This document shows, one piece after another, positions 10,262-21,371 of a DNA stretch of 64,000 nucleotides. A program made the position numbers and the translations under genes. Position 1 is the stretch's first letter. The number at the start of each line of letters is the position of its first letter. The DNA is from Cenococcum geophilum 1.58. Lineage: Eukaryota > Ascomycota > Dothideomycetes > Gloniales > Gloniaceae. The notes beneath the pieces are model-generated. The model was not told where the DNA came from, did no database searches, and saw only the letters and a program-made list of their open reading frames with translations. The DNA is taken from assembly GCA_001692895.1 (NCBI GenBank), contig KV748290.1, positions 62,001 to 126,000 of the forward strand, in the 5' to 3' direction.

Positions 10262-10890
10262 TAGCTAGTAAGGTTAATTTATAGATAAAACCCTTATCTA
10301 GTATCTTATTAATCTACTTCTTTACATAACTAAGTTTAGTAGGTAAAAGTGGTCTATTTTTATAATACGGGGCCTACTTTTTAGGTATAATCTTAATTTT
10401 ATAGTCCTATAGTTAGTAAGGGGGCAGCTTATCTGCGTTCTTAGGGAGAAAGTATTTAATATATTTATAAAACTCTTTTAGTAGGCATTATAAAATGTCT
10501 TTATAGGTTAATCCTAGTTTGCCTTTTAGAAATTTCTTAATATTAGTATTAACTATCTTTTAGCGTAGAAACTTAGACTTTATTTTTAGGTTTATTTTAA
10601 GAAAGTTATAAAAATAAGGGGGTAGTGTTTTACGGGCTTTGTTTATTATATAGTCGCCTTTTACTAGCCGGCGGAAAGACCTTTCTAATAGGTTTAGTAC
10701 TTCTATTAGGCCTATAGGCAGCTCCTTAAGCAGCTATTAATACTCTTCTTATTTAACTAGTTCTACTAGCTCCGCTATATAGATTCTTATTACCTTTATA
10801 TCTTTTTATTTATAGAACTAGGTAAAATTAATGGCATAAGTGTATCTAATATCGTCTAGGTTGGGGCGTATTTGGCTCTCCGGTGCTACG

Positions 10891-11095
10891 TATTATAGCG
10901 ACTTAGTTAATTGAGGCACGAGCGCCGTAAAGAACGTATGTAAGCCTGTATAATTGGAATGTCTATTAACCTGGATATCAAAATGAGGAGTAGAAGAAGG
11001 TCGTGGAAAGGACACGTCTATATATATGGAGCTAAGACGTAAGCGAACCCCCCTAACTAGGCCTTATCTAGGTTACGCGCGTTAGTGCCGTAACA
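10891..11095. repeat. Solo LTR with 5-bp target duplication CTACG
   Basis: A 205-bp LTR-like unit from TATTATAGCGACTTAG to GTTAGTGCCGTAACA, flanked by CTACG on both sides (10886-10890 and 11096-11100). Its first ~75 bp match the start of the Gypsy D LTR at 20555, and its end matches the Gypsy E LTR end. Orientation probably minus. Its G+C content is clearly higher than the flanks, so it is less RIP-mutated. Confidence 0.8.
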
Positions 11096-13820
11096 CTACG
11101 GCTAGGCTAGTATAGTTTAGTTAGCCTAGGGGGGCGGAAATAAGGCGGCGGCCCTATATAGTACGCGTGGGAGACGGGTACGAGGTTAGGCGTTATAGGG
11201 GGGAGGTCTTAATTACTCTAGTTTTAGTCTTGGTTATAACGCCCTTAGCTGTTATATATGCGGTCGCATATACGTATAGTAAATGACTTAGGGTTAGGTG
11301 TTTTATTAGCTAACCTAGGTTAAGTGGGTATATATAGGGGACTTATAGTTCTAGCGGTGTTTGTTTTTTAGGGGATAAAGTAGTAGTTTAGTCTTCTAGA
11401 ATCTCTACTTAGTTTACTGCGGATATTAGCTTACTAGTATTAGGCACCTCTTTTATTATTAGCTGACGGTATTTAAGCGTTAGCTGTATAATACGTCCGC
11501 GTAGTACTACTTGGTTATAGTTAGGAATATACTATAGAAGATAGTTATAGGCATAGTAATTAGAGTTAAACTTAAGCTCTAGGGCGGGGAAGTCTGCCCT
11601 TAGGTTATGCTTTTTAAGCTAGGGCATTTTAAGAATTACTAGTATAGAGGGTAATAACTTTATAACGTAGAAGAGTATAGATTCTATATAGTAGCTAATT
11701 ATTATTATTGCTATAAAGTAGTAGGTAATAAACCCGGATGGGAGTCTATTAGTAAAGTGGAGTGGTTTTAGAACTAGGAGTCTTTTCGTTATAATATTAT
11801 GCTTTTTTATAAGTAAGTCTTTATCTATAAACGCTGGTGCTATACTACTAGTATTAATAAGGCTTACTGTTTTAATAAGAACTTATAGAAGTAGGTTATG
11901 CGGTAAGGAGAGGTAGGTCTAAATAAGGATGGTATTTCTATCGCTATTTACTATTCTAAGGTTAAGTAGTAGCTAGCTTAAAATAAGGTCTAACTAATCT
12001 AGTAGCATAGATCTAATCCTTTTATCCTCCTCCCTGTATAGTTCTAACCCTTAAAGGCGACTTAGTCTAAGGGTTGGCCTTTTAATGGCTAAATTATAGG
12101 GCTTAGCTGGTAGCTATGGTCTTAGCTAATATGTCCTAATATATTAGTTTTTGACGGTGTATATATGCTAGAGGGTACTTTACTAATAATATAGCTGGTC
12201 TTATAATTGGTAGTAGTATAGAGTACTTATCCGTAGTTTGCGTATAGAACTATTAGCTGAGGCTATATTAGGGAAGGGAATTATAGGGGCGGGTTTTTGT
12301 GTCCGAACCTATGTCCTTATCTATAGTTACCGCCTTAATTACTATCCCCTCTATTAAAGAATCCGCCGTGGCTAGGAGGGGGTTAGCATAGTAGTATTAA
12401 AAGGGGGTTTAGGTTCTTCTGGGGGTTATAAGCATCTTTTTAGTAGCTAGGTTAACCACACGCTATATAGAGTCTATTATCTATATAATATCTTTAGATG
12501 TTATTAGGGAGACTATTACTACCGCTGCTAAACTTAACGGCGTTAAGGTTTATTAGGTTATTCTACAGTAATATAGGTTAGTAGCCGCTAGCGGTACTTA
12601 GCTTAGCGGTATTTAGCTTAGTGTAGTAGGTATAGTTCTATAGGTTATAAGCGAATACATCTATCTACTCGCTCCAGCTTTTACAGTTAGTATTATCAAT
12701 CTTATGGCTAAGGGTAAGAGCCAGGTCCTTTATCTTAGAGGAAATATTCTTCTTAAGTAGATCCACTTTTTACTCCTTAGCCTTGTTTACTTTAATTATT
12801 AACTTCTTAAGCTCTGCTTTCTAGAACTAGTAGTTACACTTACCTTAGCTTAAGGTATCTAGCTTATTTTTAGCTGCTTGGGTTATATCTATAGTCTTAT
12901 AGTGCTTCCTTATATATATATAAACATAGACTTTTAGTTAGAGAAGGTCTATTTACTTAAGTTATTTAGGTATATACGTAGCATATTAAGGCCATACTTA
13001 ATATAGTTATAAGCCTTATTTATTAGCATGTCTGATATATAGAGGACTTTATCTATTAGGGTCTTAAAGCACTTTACATCCCTTTAGAAAACGCCTTAGA
13101 TCTTTATTTCCTATATTTTAAAAATTTCTTACTTTTTAGTTAGTAATCCCTTGCTATTAAATAGGGTTAAATCTTTTACTTTACACTTTTTTTTATAGGG
13201 CTTAGTTAGAAAAGGAGAGCTAGTAGCGGTGTTCTTATCAGTAATAGTTTAGGTAAGTATAGTAATCTAAAGGCTTAGACTTTATATGGTCTAAGTATTT
13301 ATAAAGGCTTGCTGTTTATATTATTGTATATATAGTTTAAGTGTCTTAAGGGAGTTGATTCTGTGCTAAGCTTTTTTAAGTTAGGACTTTATAGTTTGGC
13401 CTTTATTATAAACGGCTTAGAGACCGGCTCTTAATGCTAGTTAGGAAAGTTATATATATAGAGAGGTGCTAGAAGGTTCCTGCCACGTTAAGGTCTTTAG
13501 GGTACTTTAGGCTACTCCTAATTGCCTAGGCAATATAGGTATAGGAGGTATTAAAAAGGCAGGTGAGTGCTTCGCGTATATTCGCTAATGGGGTATTATC
13601 TATATTATAGTCGCCTATTTTAAGGGATCTGTATAAGGCAATTAAAGTCTATAAGGCTGGCTGTAGTACTAAGATTGTTTATAACTATACTAGGGTTGTC
13701 TAGGACTTATAGTACGGTATTATTAGTTGCGCCAGGTCGTAATTATACTAGGAAAACAAAAATAATAGACTAAAAAAAAAACAAAGGTTATAATAGGGCG
13801 CAATTAGGGATACTATAAAC

Positions 13821-14016
13821 TATTATGGTGCTGCAATAAAGTAGACTAAATAACTACGTTATAGTATAAAGAGAAGAAGAAGGTAAAAGGGGGTATTGTA
13901 TATAAATAGTAGGGCCAGCCGCTAAGGCGCTAGTAGTGGGCTAGCTAATAGTAGGAAATAGTATAAGATAGTACGAGACAGTATAAAATAGTATGCGTTA
14001 GGTCAGTGCCGTAATA
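13821..14016 (-). repeat. 5' LTR of Gypsy family E
   Basis: About 196 bp with near-inverted ends TATTATGG...GCCGTAATA, placed at the gag end of Gypsy E. Contains GCCAGCCGCTAAGGCGCTAG, shared with the Gypsy F LTR at 8630. Boundaries inferred from the terminal symmetry. Confidence 0.55.
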
Positions 14017-15152
14017 TTAGGCTGTGTTTTGCGGTATAAGGTTTATAGTCTTCCTTAGCTTAAGTTCCATTTTCCGTAAGTTATTCTTCTAGTTTATTAG
14101 TTTAGTATATCGTCCAATATTCCTAGCCTTTCTTTATAGCTGCGTAGGGCCTAAGTCCTCTATAGGGGACTTAACTGGGTTATTACCAACTTCTTAAGTC
14201 TTTAGTGCAGATAGTGTAATATAGGTAGTCTAAGGGCGGCGTAGTATACGGATCCGTTGCGGATTAAGTTATATATCCTTCTTAAAAGCCTAGTCCTTAC
14301 GGCTTATATTAGCTTAGTAAATGGTATTTATCTACGGTTATATAAGGTTTTCTATTATAATACTAATTTCTTTATAAAGGAAGGTGTTAGGGGTATAGTT
14401 TTGGGCTAGACAAGCCGTCTATTCCGTATATTAAGCTATAAACCTAAATAGGCTAGCTATTTTCTCCCTAAAATTATATTATAGCTTCTAAGGTCCGTAA
14501 TAAGAAAGGGGATATTATATTACCTTCGCCTATTAACGCGGGGGCATATTTATAAAATACTTACAATAAGTTGCCCTACCTATCCATTATACCTATAAAT
14601 AGGAATTAGTTTAGGCAGATCTTCTATAAGTATATTAAGAAAATTAACCAGTTTTATAGCGCACTTTATATTAATTAAGGTAAAGGTATTTACTCTAAAG
14701 TTAGCTAAAGCAGAGGTTAAAACGTAATATTTATTACGGAATAAAGTATAAGGGATAGTACAACTTCTTTTACTAACTAGCCGACTTAGATTAATATATA
14801 ATATATTAATTCCTTTTAACCCTAGAGAAGAGTCTTCCTTTAAGGTTCATCTTTTCCTAACTTTATACTATTCTCCTAAATTAATAAAACCTTGCTTATC
14901 TTTACCGCTATTAAGCAGTCCTTTATAAAGTAGTTTTTTTAGCCGTATAAAAAGCAAGCTCCTTAGTTACTAAGGGCTTATTTATAGGGGTTGCTATATA
15001 TAGGCCTAAACAATAGGCCTATAGTAGGACTAGCTGTACAGCTAGCTACTAGGTTAGCGGCTGGCTATATAGCTGACGTAGTAGGCGTTATAGGTTATAC
15101 TAGGGTATTACGGGCCGTTCTTATATTACTTATAGCTTAATTTAAGGGATTC
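14017..15152 (-). mobile_element. Ty3/Gypsy gag-protease fragment, family F-like (F2)
   Basis: Minus-strand fragment resembling 4248-5200. It has a mutated CCHC knuckle region (about 14910-14960) followed leftward by a protease-like region (about 14400-14720); both copies share the TAGACAAGCCGTCT / CTAGACAAACCGTCT stretch. It is bounded on the left by Gypsy E and on the right by the Gypsy B LTR, both apparently inserted in it. A broken fossil without LTRs of its own here. Confidence 0.6.
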
Positions 15153-15532
15153 TGTTATAGGATACCCCTATAACACCTTATATATATCTACCTATTTCTA
15201 CTAACTTAGTAACTAGAGACCAACTACAAGATAGCAATTTAATAGTAATCTGCGGCAATCTAATAACAATCTGCCGCATTCTACTATATTCCACTAAGTT
15301 TTACTAAGTTTTACTAAATCTTACTAAGTTCTGCTAGGACTACCACCTAAATTCTATTCTACTTTATGTATATATTAACTAAGCAACTAAGTCCATAATA
15401 TATACCCTTTCCTTTTATTTTCCTACCTTCTTTCCTTATATAACGTCTTAACTTCCTTATATAGTTTATATATATAGCTTAATAATATCTACCTTACTAT
15501 ATATTATTGTCGCTTATACTTACTCTATAATA
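15153..15532 (+). repeat. 5' LTR of Gypsy family B copy 1
   Basis: About 380 bp, TGTTATAGGATACCCC...ACTCTATAATA. It matches the LTRs at 31388-31746 (+), 33297-33655 (-) and the solo LTR at 31815-32184 (-). The last is the least mutated (TGTCACGG...CCGTGACA) and fixes the ends. Confidence 0.88.
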
Positions 15533-16475
15533 CTATATTACGTTAACTACCTATACTACTATTAATATGCAAAATAAACCTAATGCCCCTATAATGGCCG
15601 CTAGTATTATATCCACACTCTAAAAATAATTAGTAGGGATATAGAAGTTTTTTATAGACGCCCTTATATAAAACTAAGCTACTTTAAATTAATAATAAGC
15701 CGAATAAGAAATATAGTACTAGTAATTAATTAAGAACCTCTAAGAAGAAATCCGCACTCTTAAGATGCCTATAATAGGGCCTTAAGACTAAATACTACCT
15801 CTAGAGATAAATATACGGAACGTAAGCCTCAAACCTATAGCAGCTATTTACCCTAAACTAACTACCATACTATAATAACCCGAATAATTACCTAACCCTT
15901 TAATATTTATTAGTAAACAGTAAGAGCTTTAATTATTTCTAAGCTAGCTTAAGAATAAGTTAACTAGTAACGCTAACTATTACCTAACTAAAGCCAACTA
16001 ACTCTATTACGCCCTAAGTTAACTAAAAAAAGAGGTAGCTAACCTTATTAAACCCCTTTAACTAAACTTAGTATAAAGCCTAGTTATACTTCTAAAAGCT
16101 ATATACAGTAATCTAAACTATTAAGCTACTACTTAGAGAAAGATAAACTATATAGCTTAAGGAACGAAAAGTTTCCTAGTATACTTCCTTAAATTTAACT
16201 GTTACGTAAGAGAGACTAGCTAGAATAACTCTACACTAGTTAATAGCCTTATTAAATTCCTAAGCCCTAAACTAAAAACCTCCCTAATAGGCGTAGACCT
16301 ATTAGGAGCCCTTAATACCTATATAAATATTATTAATAAGCGGTATAATAATATACTACGCCTAATACTAAAGCCCGCCCCTTAATATAACATAGCAACC
16401 TTATAAACGTCTACTAAGTTATTATCTTAGCCTAGGCACCCTAACGTTATAGATATTAACACTAGAACCCTAGAG

Positions 16476-16689
16476 TACGCCCTATTAGGGTCCCTTAAAT
16501 AAGAAAGACGTATTAAGCTAGGCCTTTACTTTAAGTGTAGAAGTAAGAACTATATCTTAAAATACTATCTTATTTCCTTACCTACGCCCTATTAGGGTCC
16601 CTTAAATAAAAAAGACGTATTAAGCTAGGCCTTTACTTTAAGTGTGGAAGTAAGAACTATATCTTAAAATACTATCTTATTTCCTTACC
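16476..16689 (+). repeat. Tandem 107-bp duplication in Gypsy B gag
   Basis: TACGCCCTATTAGGGTCCC... is repeated head to tail with a period of 107 bp (16476-16582 and 16583-16689) and very few differences. The unit covers the zinc-knuckle region, which is therefore present twice. Because 107 is not a multiple of three, the duplication does not keep frame. Confidence 0.9.
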
Positions 16690-17502
16690 TACGCCCTAAA
16701 ACAATTTATAAATAGCTAATATTAGCAACTATTTATTGCGCCTAATCTTAAGCTATTAATTATAGCCCTCCTTATCTAATTCTAGCCCTTTATTTAATAA
16801 GCACTATTAATAAGAATAAAGCTCTAACTAACGTCCTATAAGAACCCCGCCCTAATTACCTCTAAAAGAAAGGGTTTAAAGTTAAGTTACTTTCTAGGAT
16901 AGCTCTACTATAGGATCTCGTTAAATGTATTTAATGTTATAAACTCTAACTCTTAGAACCGTAGTATAACTATTAACTACCGCCTCTAGCAGAATAGTTA
17001 ATAGGCTAACGCTTAAATCCTAATTAATATAGGAGCTAGCGGCATAGGATTTATTAACAAGATCTTTATATAAGATAATGGTTTTACTCTACCCCCCTTT
17101 AACCGGCATATTAATATATTTAGATTTAATTTTAATAGCAAACGTACTATCTTAGGCCGTATTACCTATATAGTAGCCCTAAGACTCTAATACCTAAACT
17201 ATAAAGAACTATTTAAGCTTTTTATTACTACCCTAGGTTACCTAGTAATTCTTAACCAGCCTTAGATAATGCTATATAAAGTAGTTATTAATTAAAATAA
17301 CCTTAAGCTTCTATTTACTGCTCCGTATTATAAGTAGGAATACTTTATAATATACTATCCTAACCCTAAACTAAAATCTAAGAAATCTACTAAAATCTAT
17401 TAGCTTAAGATTTCCACTAATATCTACCCTACGCCTAAGGAATTTACTAAATTCCACTAACCTAAAAATTCTACCAATTTCTACCAACGTAAGATTTCTA
17501 CT

Positions 17503-17723
17503 TGTCTGTATAAGTAGAGGTTGTAAATAACGTTATACGCAGAGCGTATGCGGCAGGGACCGTATAGCGTAGCGTACATCACCTGACTACCTACGGCCCG
17601 ATAGATAGCCCGACCTTTACTACCCCTTTTCTTTCTCTTTTAGTAAATAGAGAAAAGATACAAATGAGTTAAGAACCAGTTACCTTATATTGCAATTGCA
17701 GTACCCCCTAAGTGATACCGATA
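17503..17723 (+). repeat. 5' LTR of Copia K copy 1
   Basis: 221 bp from TGTCTGTATAAGTAGAGG to a mutated ...ACCGACA. It matches the 3' LTR in length and order. Confidence 0.9.
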
Positions 17724-20091
17724 CTAATCAGTAATATTATAGATTAGAATCCGGTGTTATTATAAAGAGAGACAACACGCAATCGCTCTTACTAAGGCCC
17801 GTCGATCTTGTCGCGTTTACTAAGGAGAACTCTTTCTACCAAGGCCCTGGGAACTTAAAGAACCGGCTCCTACTAAGGCTTCGTCCGGTTCGCGTCTATT
17901 ACGTAAACTAATACCTAGTACGACCTCTTTACTAAGCCAGTATACCTAGCAGCTTCGGCAGTATCCTATAACCCAGCAGCGTTAGCGGCATCTACCTACC
18001 TATAACCCCGACACCGTCTACTACCTTCGTTACAGATCCGCCACGTCAAAAATTACATTAATAGCACGCCCTAAACGCCGGCATATCCCCTTTTTTCCTA
18101 TGGCCTTTATAAGCCACGAACACCATAACCTACACTACGATCTACGCCAGTTATATCCGACATAGAAATTTAACGTCTGCGCTAGGGTAATAGGATTGCC
18201 CTAACCAATAAGACTACTGTAGAAGATGTCACTAACTATATTAACTTTAAAATTAATAAGTATACTAAATGCAATTTTAAGGATAAAAGCCTATGGGAAT
18301 TATACTAAGAGGACTTTGATAATTTTAAGGTATAAACATTTAAGGACGCTGATAGGTCTATACTTAAAAGACTTAAATAACTACTCTAACGTAATGGAGT
18401 ATGGGTCTTTAATAAGAAGAGTAAATTAGTACTATAAGCACTATACGACGTCGCTTACGAGGACGACCCTACGGAATGGTTAGATATAGAAATTAAGCTA
18501 TTTATTAGCAATAAAGGACCCTTTAATTCGTATATTATCAACCATCGTCTTAAATTACGTTTATTAACTCCTTTAACGTCATCTACTACCCTAACCCCAG
18601 CTTTCTTAAATAACCCTCCCCCTACGGCCAAGCTCCTCTCGCCTATAAACGTCACGGCTCCCTCTATAAACGTTACGGCTCCCCCTATAAACGTTATAGC
18701 TCCTTCTATAAAAGTTATAGCCGCCATTAACTATGGTAGAGATTTAGTAACCCTAGTAAAGATATATATAGAGGAAAGCAAATATAGTAGAGAGGATAAT
18801 AACTTTAACCGCAAGCTTACGATTTTTAACGACCTGTATAATAGAGTTAAAATATTATAAGCGGCAAAGATTAAAGGCTTCCTAATAATGCTATGTAGTA
18901 TTACTCTTAACTTCTACTATAAGAATAAGGCAACCTATATTACTTTTAATAGTATCTATAACGCTATACGCAACTACTTTAAAGGACTAGAATATAAGCG
19001 TGGAGTTCTAATAAAGTGGAACGCTATAACCCTTAAGATAGTAATAATAAAAAGCGAAGGCAAGTCTATAGAGGACTGCCTACAGCTATTACTTAACGAC
19101 CTCCGTTACTTATAGCATAGTCTTAACACTAACCTCTATAATAACAACTTCCTCTATAATAAGCTTATCATCGCTTACTAAGACGTCGCTACTTACTAGG
19201 CAGTCTACTCTAACCTACCTACTACACTTACCGGCCTTATAAACAGCCTATAATCGTCAATTATTACTTATAGGAAGATTAATAGTACTATAGAACAGCC
19301 CGCCAATGTATTCTTTACTAACCGTCGCTACTACTAACTAATATCCTAACCAAGTTTATTAAATAATTATTATAGCAATAATGCTAGGACGTGCTTTGTG
19401 TGTAAGAAAGGAGACTATTAGTTAATTAAGTATACTAAAGAATAACGTAACAAAGCAAGAGAAGGATTTAAGATATGTGTCCACCAGTACCTTATAGATA
19501 ATAATATTAACGACAATTTTAACAAGGATATAACGGCTATAGCACTTAATATATTAACTCTAACTACTACTAGCAGCAATTTCTTCTACAACGACTATAG
19601 TGTTAAGCACTTTATAACTTCAAATGGGCCAATATTAATTAAAACCGCTAAAAATATAGTCACATCTATAAACAACAATGCCTTTATCTACGGCCTTACT
19701 AGTAGTATAAAACCTAGTAATATAGAACCTAGTGGTATAGAACCTAGTAGTACGGAACCTAGTATAGTAAGGCGCAGTAATAAGGTTAATATAGAGAACC
19801 TTACGGTTAATATTGACTTCCTTAACTGTAATTTTAACGATAACGGATAGGATTCAGCCCTTCTACCTATTTTCCCCTATGGATACCCCGGTAACACCTT
19901 GTACGCGCCTACCTGTTTCCACCACGATATCTACAATGTTCACGATATCCATAACGATATCCGCAACGCCTGCAATATCCGTAATATTCGCAATACCTAA
20001 GATATCCGCGATTACTGCCCTAAGCACTTGTTGACCTATATACTTCTCTTTTATACTTTTTGCCTTCTTTCCTTTTTGTAAATGTCGCCAG

Positions 20092-20312
20092 TATTTGTAT
20101 AAGTAGAGGTTATAAATAACGTTATACGCAGAGCGTATGCGGCAGGGGCCGCATAGCGTAGCGTACGTCACCTAACTACCTACGGCCCGATAGATAGCCC
20201 GACCTTTGCTACCCCTTTTCTTTCTCTTTTAGTAAATAGAGAAAAGATACAAATAAATTAAGAACCAGTTACCTTATATTGCAATTACAGTACCCCCCAG
20301 GTAATACCGACA
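20092..20312 (+). repeat. 3' LTR of Copia K copy 1
   Basis: 221 bp; ends ...AATACCGACA directly before the target duplication CTACT. Preceded by several imperfect ATATCCGYAA repeats (about 19920-20010). Confidence 0.9.
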
Positions 20313-20554
20313 CTACTAATATCTATTAAGGACGTAAAAATTCTACTAAACCTTATAAATTAATCCTAAGCACTATACCGCCTAAAACTAGGTAGAAGCT
20401 TAAGCTTACTATATAAAGATATTAGAAGAACTGGTATTTTACTATAAAAAGGATACTTAAAGAACCTAAACCTAAATCTAATACTAACTCCGTACCTAAT
20501 ACTAAACCTAAAATTAAGTAAGAAACTATATAAGAAACTATAAACAACTAGAGC

Positions 20555-20879
20555 TGTTAGCGACTTAGTTAATTAAGGCATAAGTATAGTAAGAAGGACG
20601 CATACAAGCCTGTATAATTAGATTGTCTAAAAATAAGGATTTAAAGCTAGAGAAAGAAAAGAAGACAAGAAGTAGCGCCGCTTAACATTATATACAATCC
20701 TCTAGTTATATAACGGCAATTATCTAAAACTGTATAAAACTATCTGCGACTGTCCGCTATAATCCACTAATATTTATTAGCCATAATCTACCAGTTTTTA
20801 CTAGCGCTATAATACTATCCGCTATAATCTACTAGTGTCTATTAGCTACAATCTACTAGTTTCCACTAGCGCTATAATA
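20555..20879 (-). repeat. 3' LTR of Gypsy family D
   Basis: About 325 bp with inverted ends TGTTAGCG...CGCTATAATA, directly beside a polypurine tract on its right (minus-strand AGGGGGGGGGG). It contains several ~40-bp internal repeats of the type CTATAATCYACTAGT (20750-20870). Confidence 0.8.
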
Positions 20880-21063
20880 TTCCCCCCCCCTTTAAAAAAG
20901 CCTACCCTTAGGCTTTATACGTCCGTATTATATCTATAGGGTATTCTTATCTTTATACTTAATAGGTAGCTTATTATCTTCGCTATTCTAGCACTTTATT
21001 TACTTATTAAGGTGCTTTAGGGGTCTAGGTTTATTAGGGTAACGGCTATAAAACTTCTAAAGC

Positions 21064-21371
21064 CTATCCCTTAACACGTCAGTTTGCGTCCATCTATTAT
21101 CGATAAGGACTAGCTAATTAAATTAACTAAATTAAATCGTCGTGCTTAGGAATATAAGGCTGGTGATATTTATAAAATCTTATATAAAACGATCTATATA
21201 GCTTATTCCTTAGAGTTTAGTCGCTCAATATAAGGTAATTAGCACTCATCCTTTCTGCAGAACAGAATCTGACATATTTTACACCCAAAATATATCCTCG
21301 GCGCCCGCTGGTGTTTTGGTGTTCCGCGCACAGGCCAGGTTCTAAATAGACGCTAACGTGTTAAGGGATAG
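21064..21371. mobile_element. Small TTAA-type inverted-repeat element (piggyBac MITE-like)
   Basis: About 308 bp bounded by inverted copies of CTATCCCTTAACACGTYAG: left 21064-21082, right 21353-21371. TTAA lies inside both ends (21071-21074 and 21361-21364), as expected at piggyBac target sites. The interior has no coding capacity and is less RIP-mutated than the Gypsy D sequence around it (for example 21240-21350). The same terminal motif ends the piggyBac-like fragments at 10261 and 29908. A non-autonomous piggyBac derivative is the best reading; whether CTATCCC belongs to the element or the target is unclear. Confidence 0.6.

Larger units (their letters stand above)
10262..14016 (-). mobile_element. 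Ty3/Gypsy relic, family E (LTR, gag, protease, start of RT)
   Basis: Minus-strand Gypsy fossil read from right to left: 5' LTR (13821-14016), gag (about 12100-13750), protease (active-site region near 11850) and the first part of reverse transcriptase (about 10262-10420, with an L-D-K-G-F-I motif). It stops where the piggyBac-like end begins, so its 3' half is missing. A solo LTR (10891-11095) is inserted between protease and RT. It is broken throughout, with RIP-type changes, and is younger than the Gypsy F2 piece it abuts at 14017. Domain limits are approximate. Confidence 0.7.
17503..20312 (+). mobile_element. Non-autonomous Copia element, family K copy 1
   Basis: A complete-looking 2810-bp unit with 221-bp LTRs (17503-17723, 20092-20312) and a 5-bp target duplication CTACT (17498-17502, 20313-20317). 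The interior encodes a Copia-type gag, a CCHC knuckle of the fungal Copia form (C-F-V-C-K-K-G, about 19390-19440) and the beginning of a protease (N-F-F-Y...S-V-K-H-F, about 19580). It then runs straight to the 3' LTR: no integrase or reverse transcriptase. A second copy at 42632 has the same structure, so this is a deleted, mobilised form rather than a local loss. Frames are broken in several places, RIP type. Confidence 0.85.
15153..20554 (+). mobile_element. Ty3/Gypsy element, family B copy 1 (5' half), interrupted
   Basis: Plus-strand Gypsy fossil: 5' LTR (15153-15532), short leader, gag (about 15570-16750) with a duplicated zinc-knuckle segment (16476-16689), and a protease (about 17010-17330) of the fungal Gypsy type, with a mutated active-site motif followed by a G-F-I-N stretch. 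At 17503 a 2.8 kb Copia element interrupts it; the sequence resumes at 20318 and stops at 20554, where the Gypsy D LTR begins. The pol half is absent here; the same family supplies RT, RNase H, integrase and chromodomain in the minus-strand copy from 33297. Many breaks, RIP type. Confidence 0.8.

Noticed and set aside
18455-18727. Minus-strand open frames at 18455-18727 and 43427-43669
   Set aside because: Antisense to the gag of Copia K in both copies; kept open by a short repeated coding segment (ACGTCACGGCTCC units).
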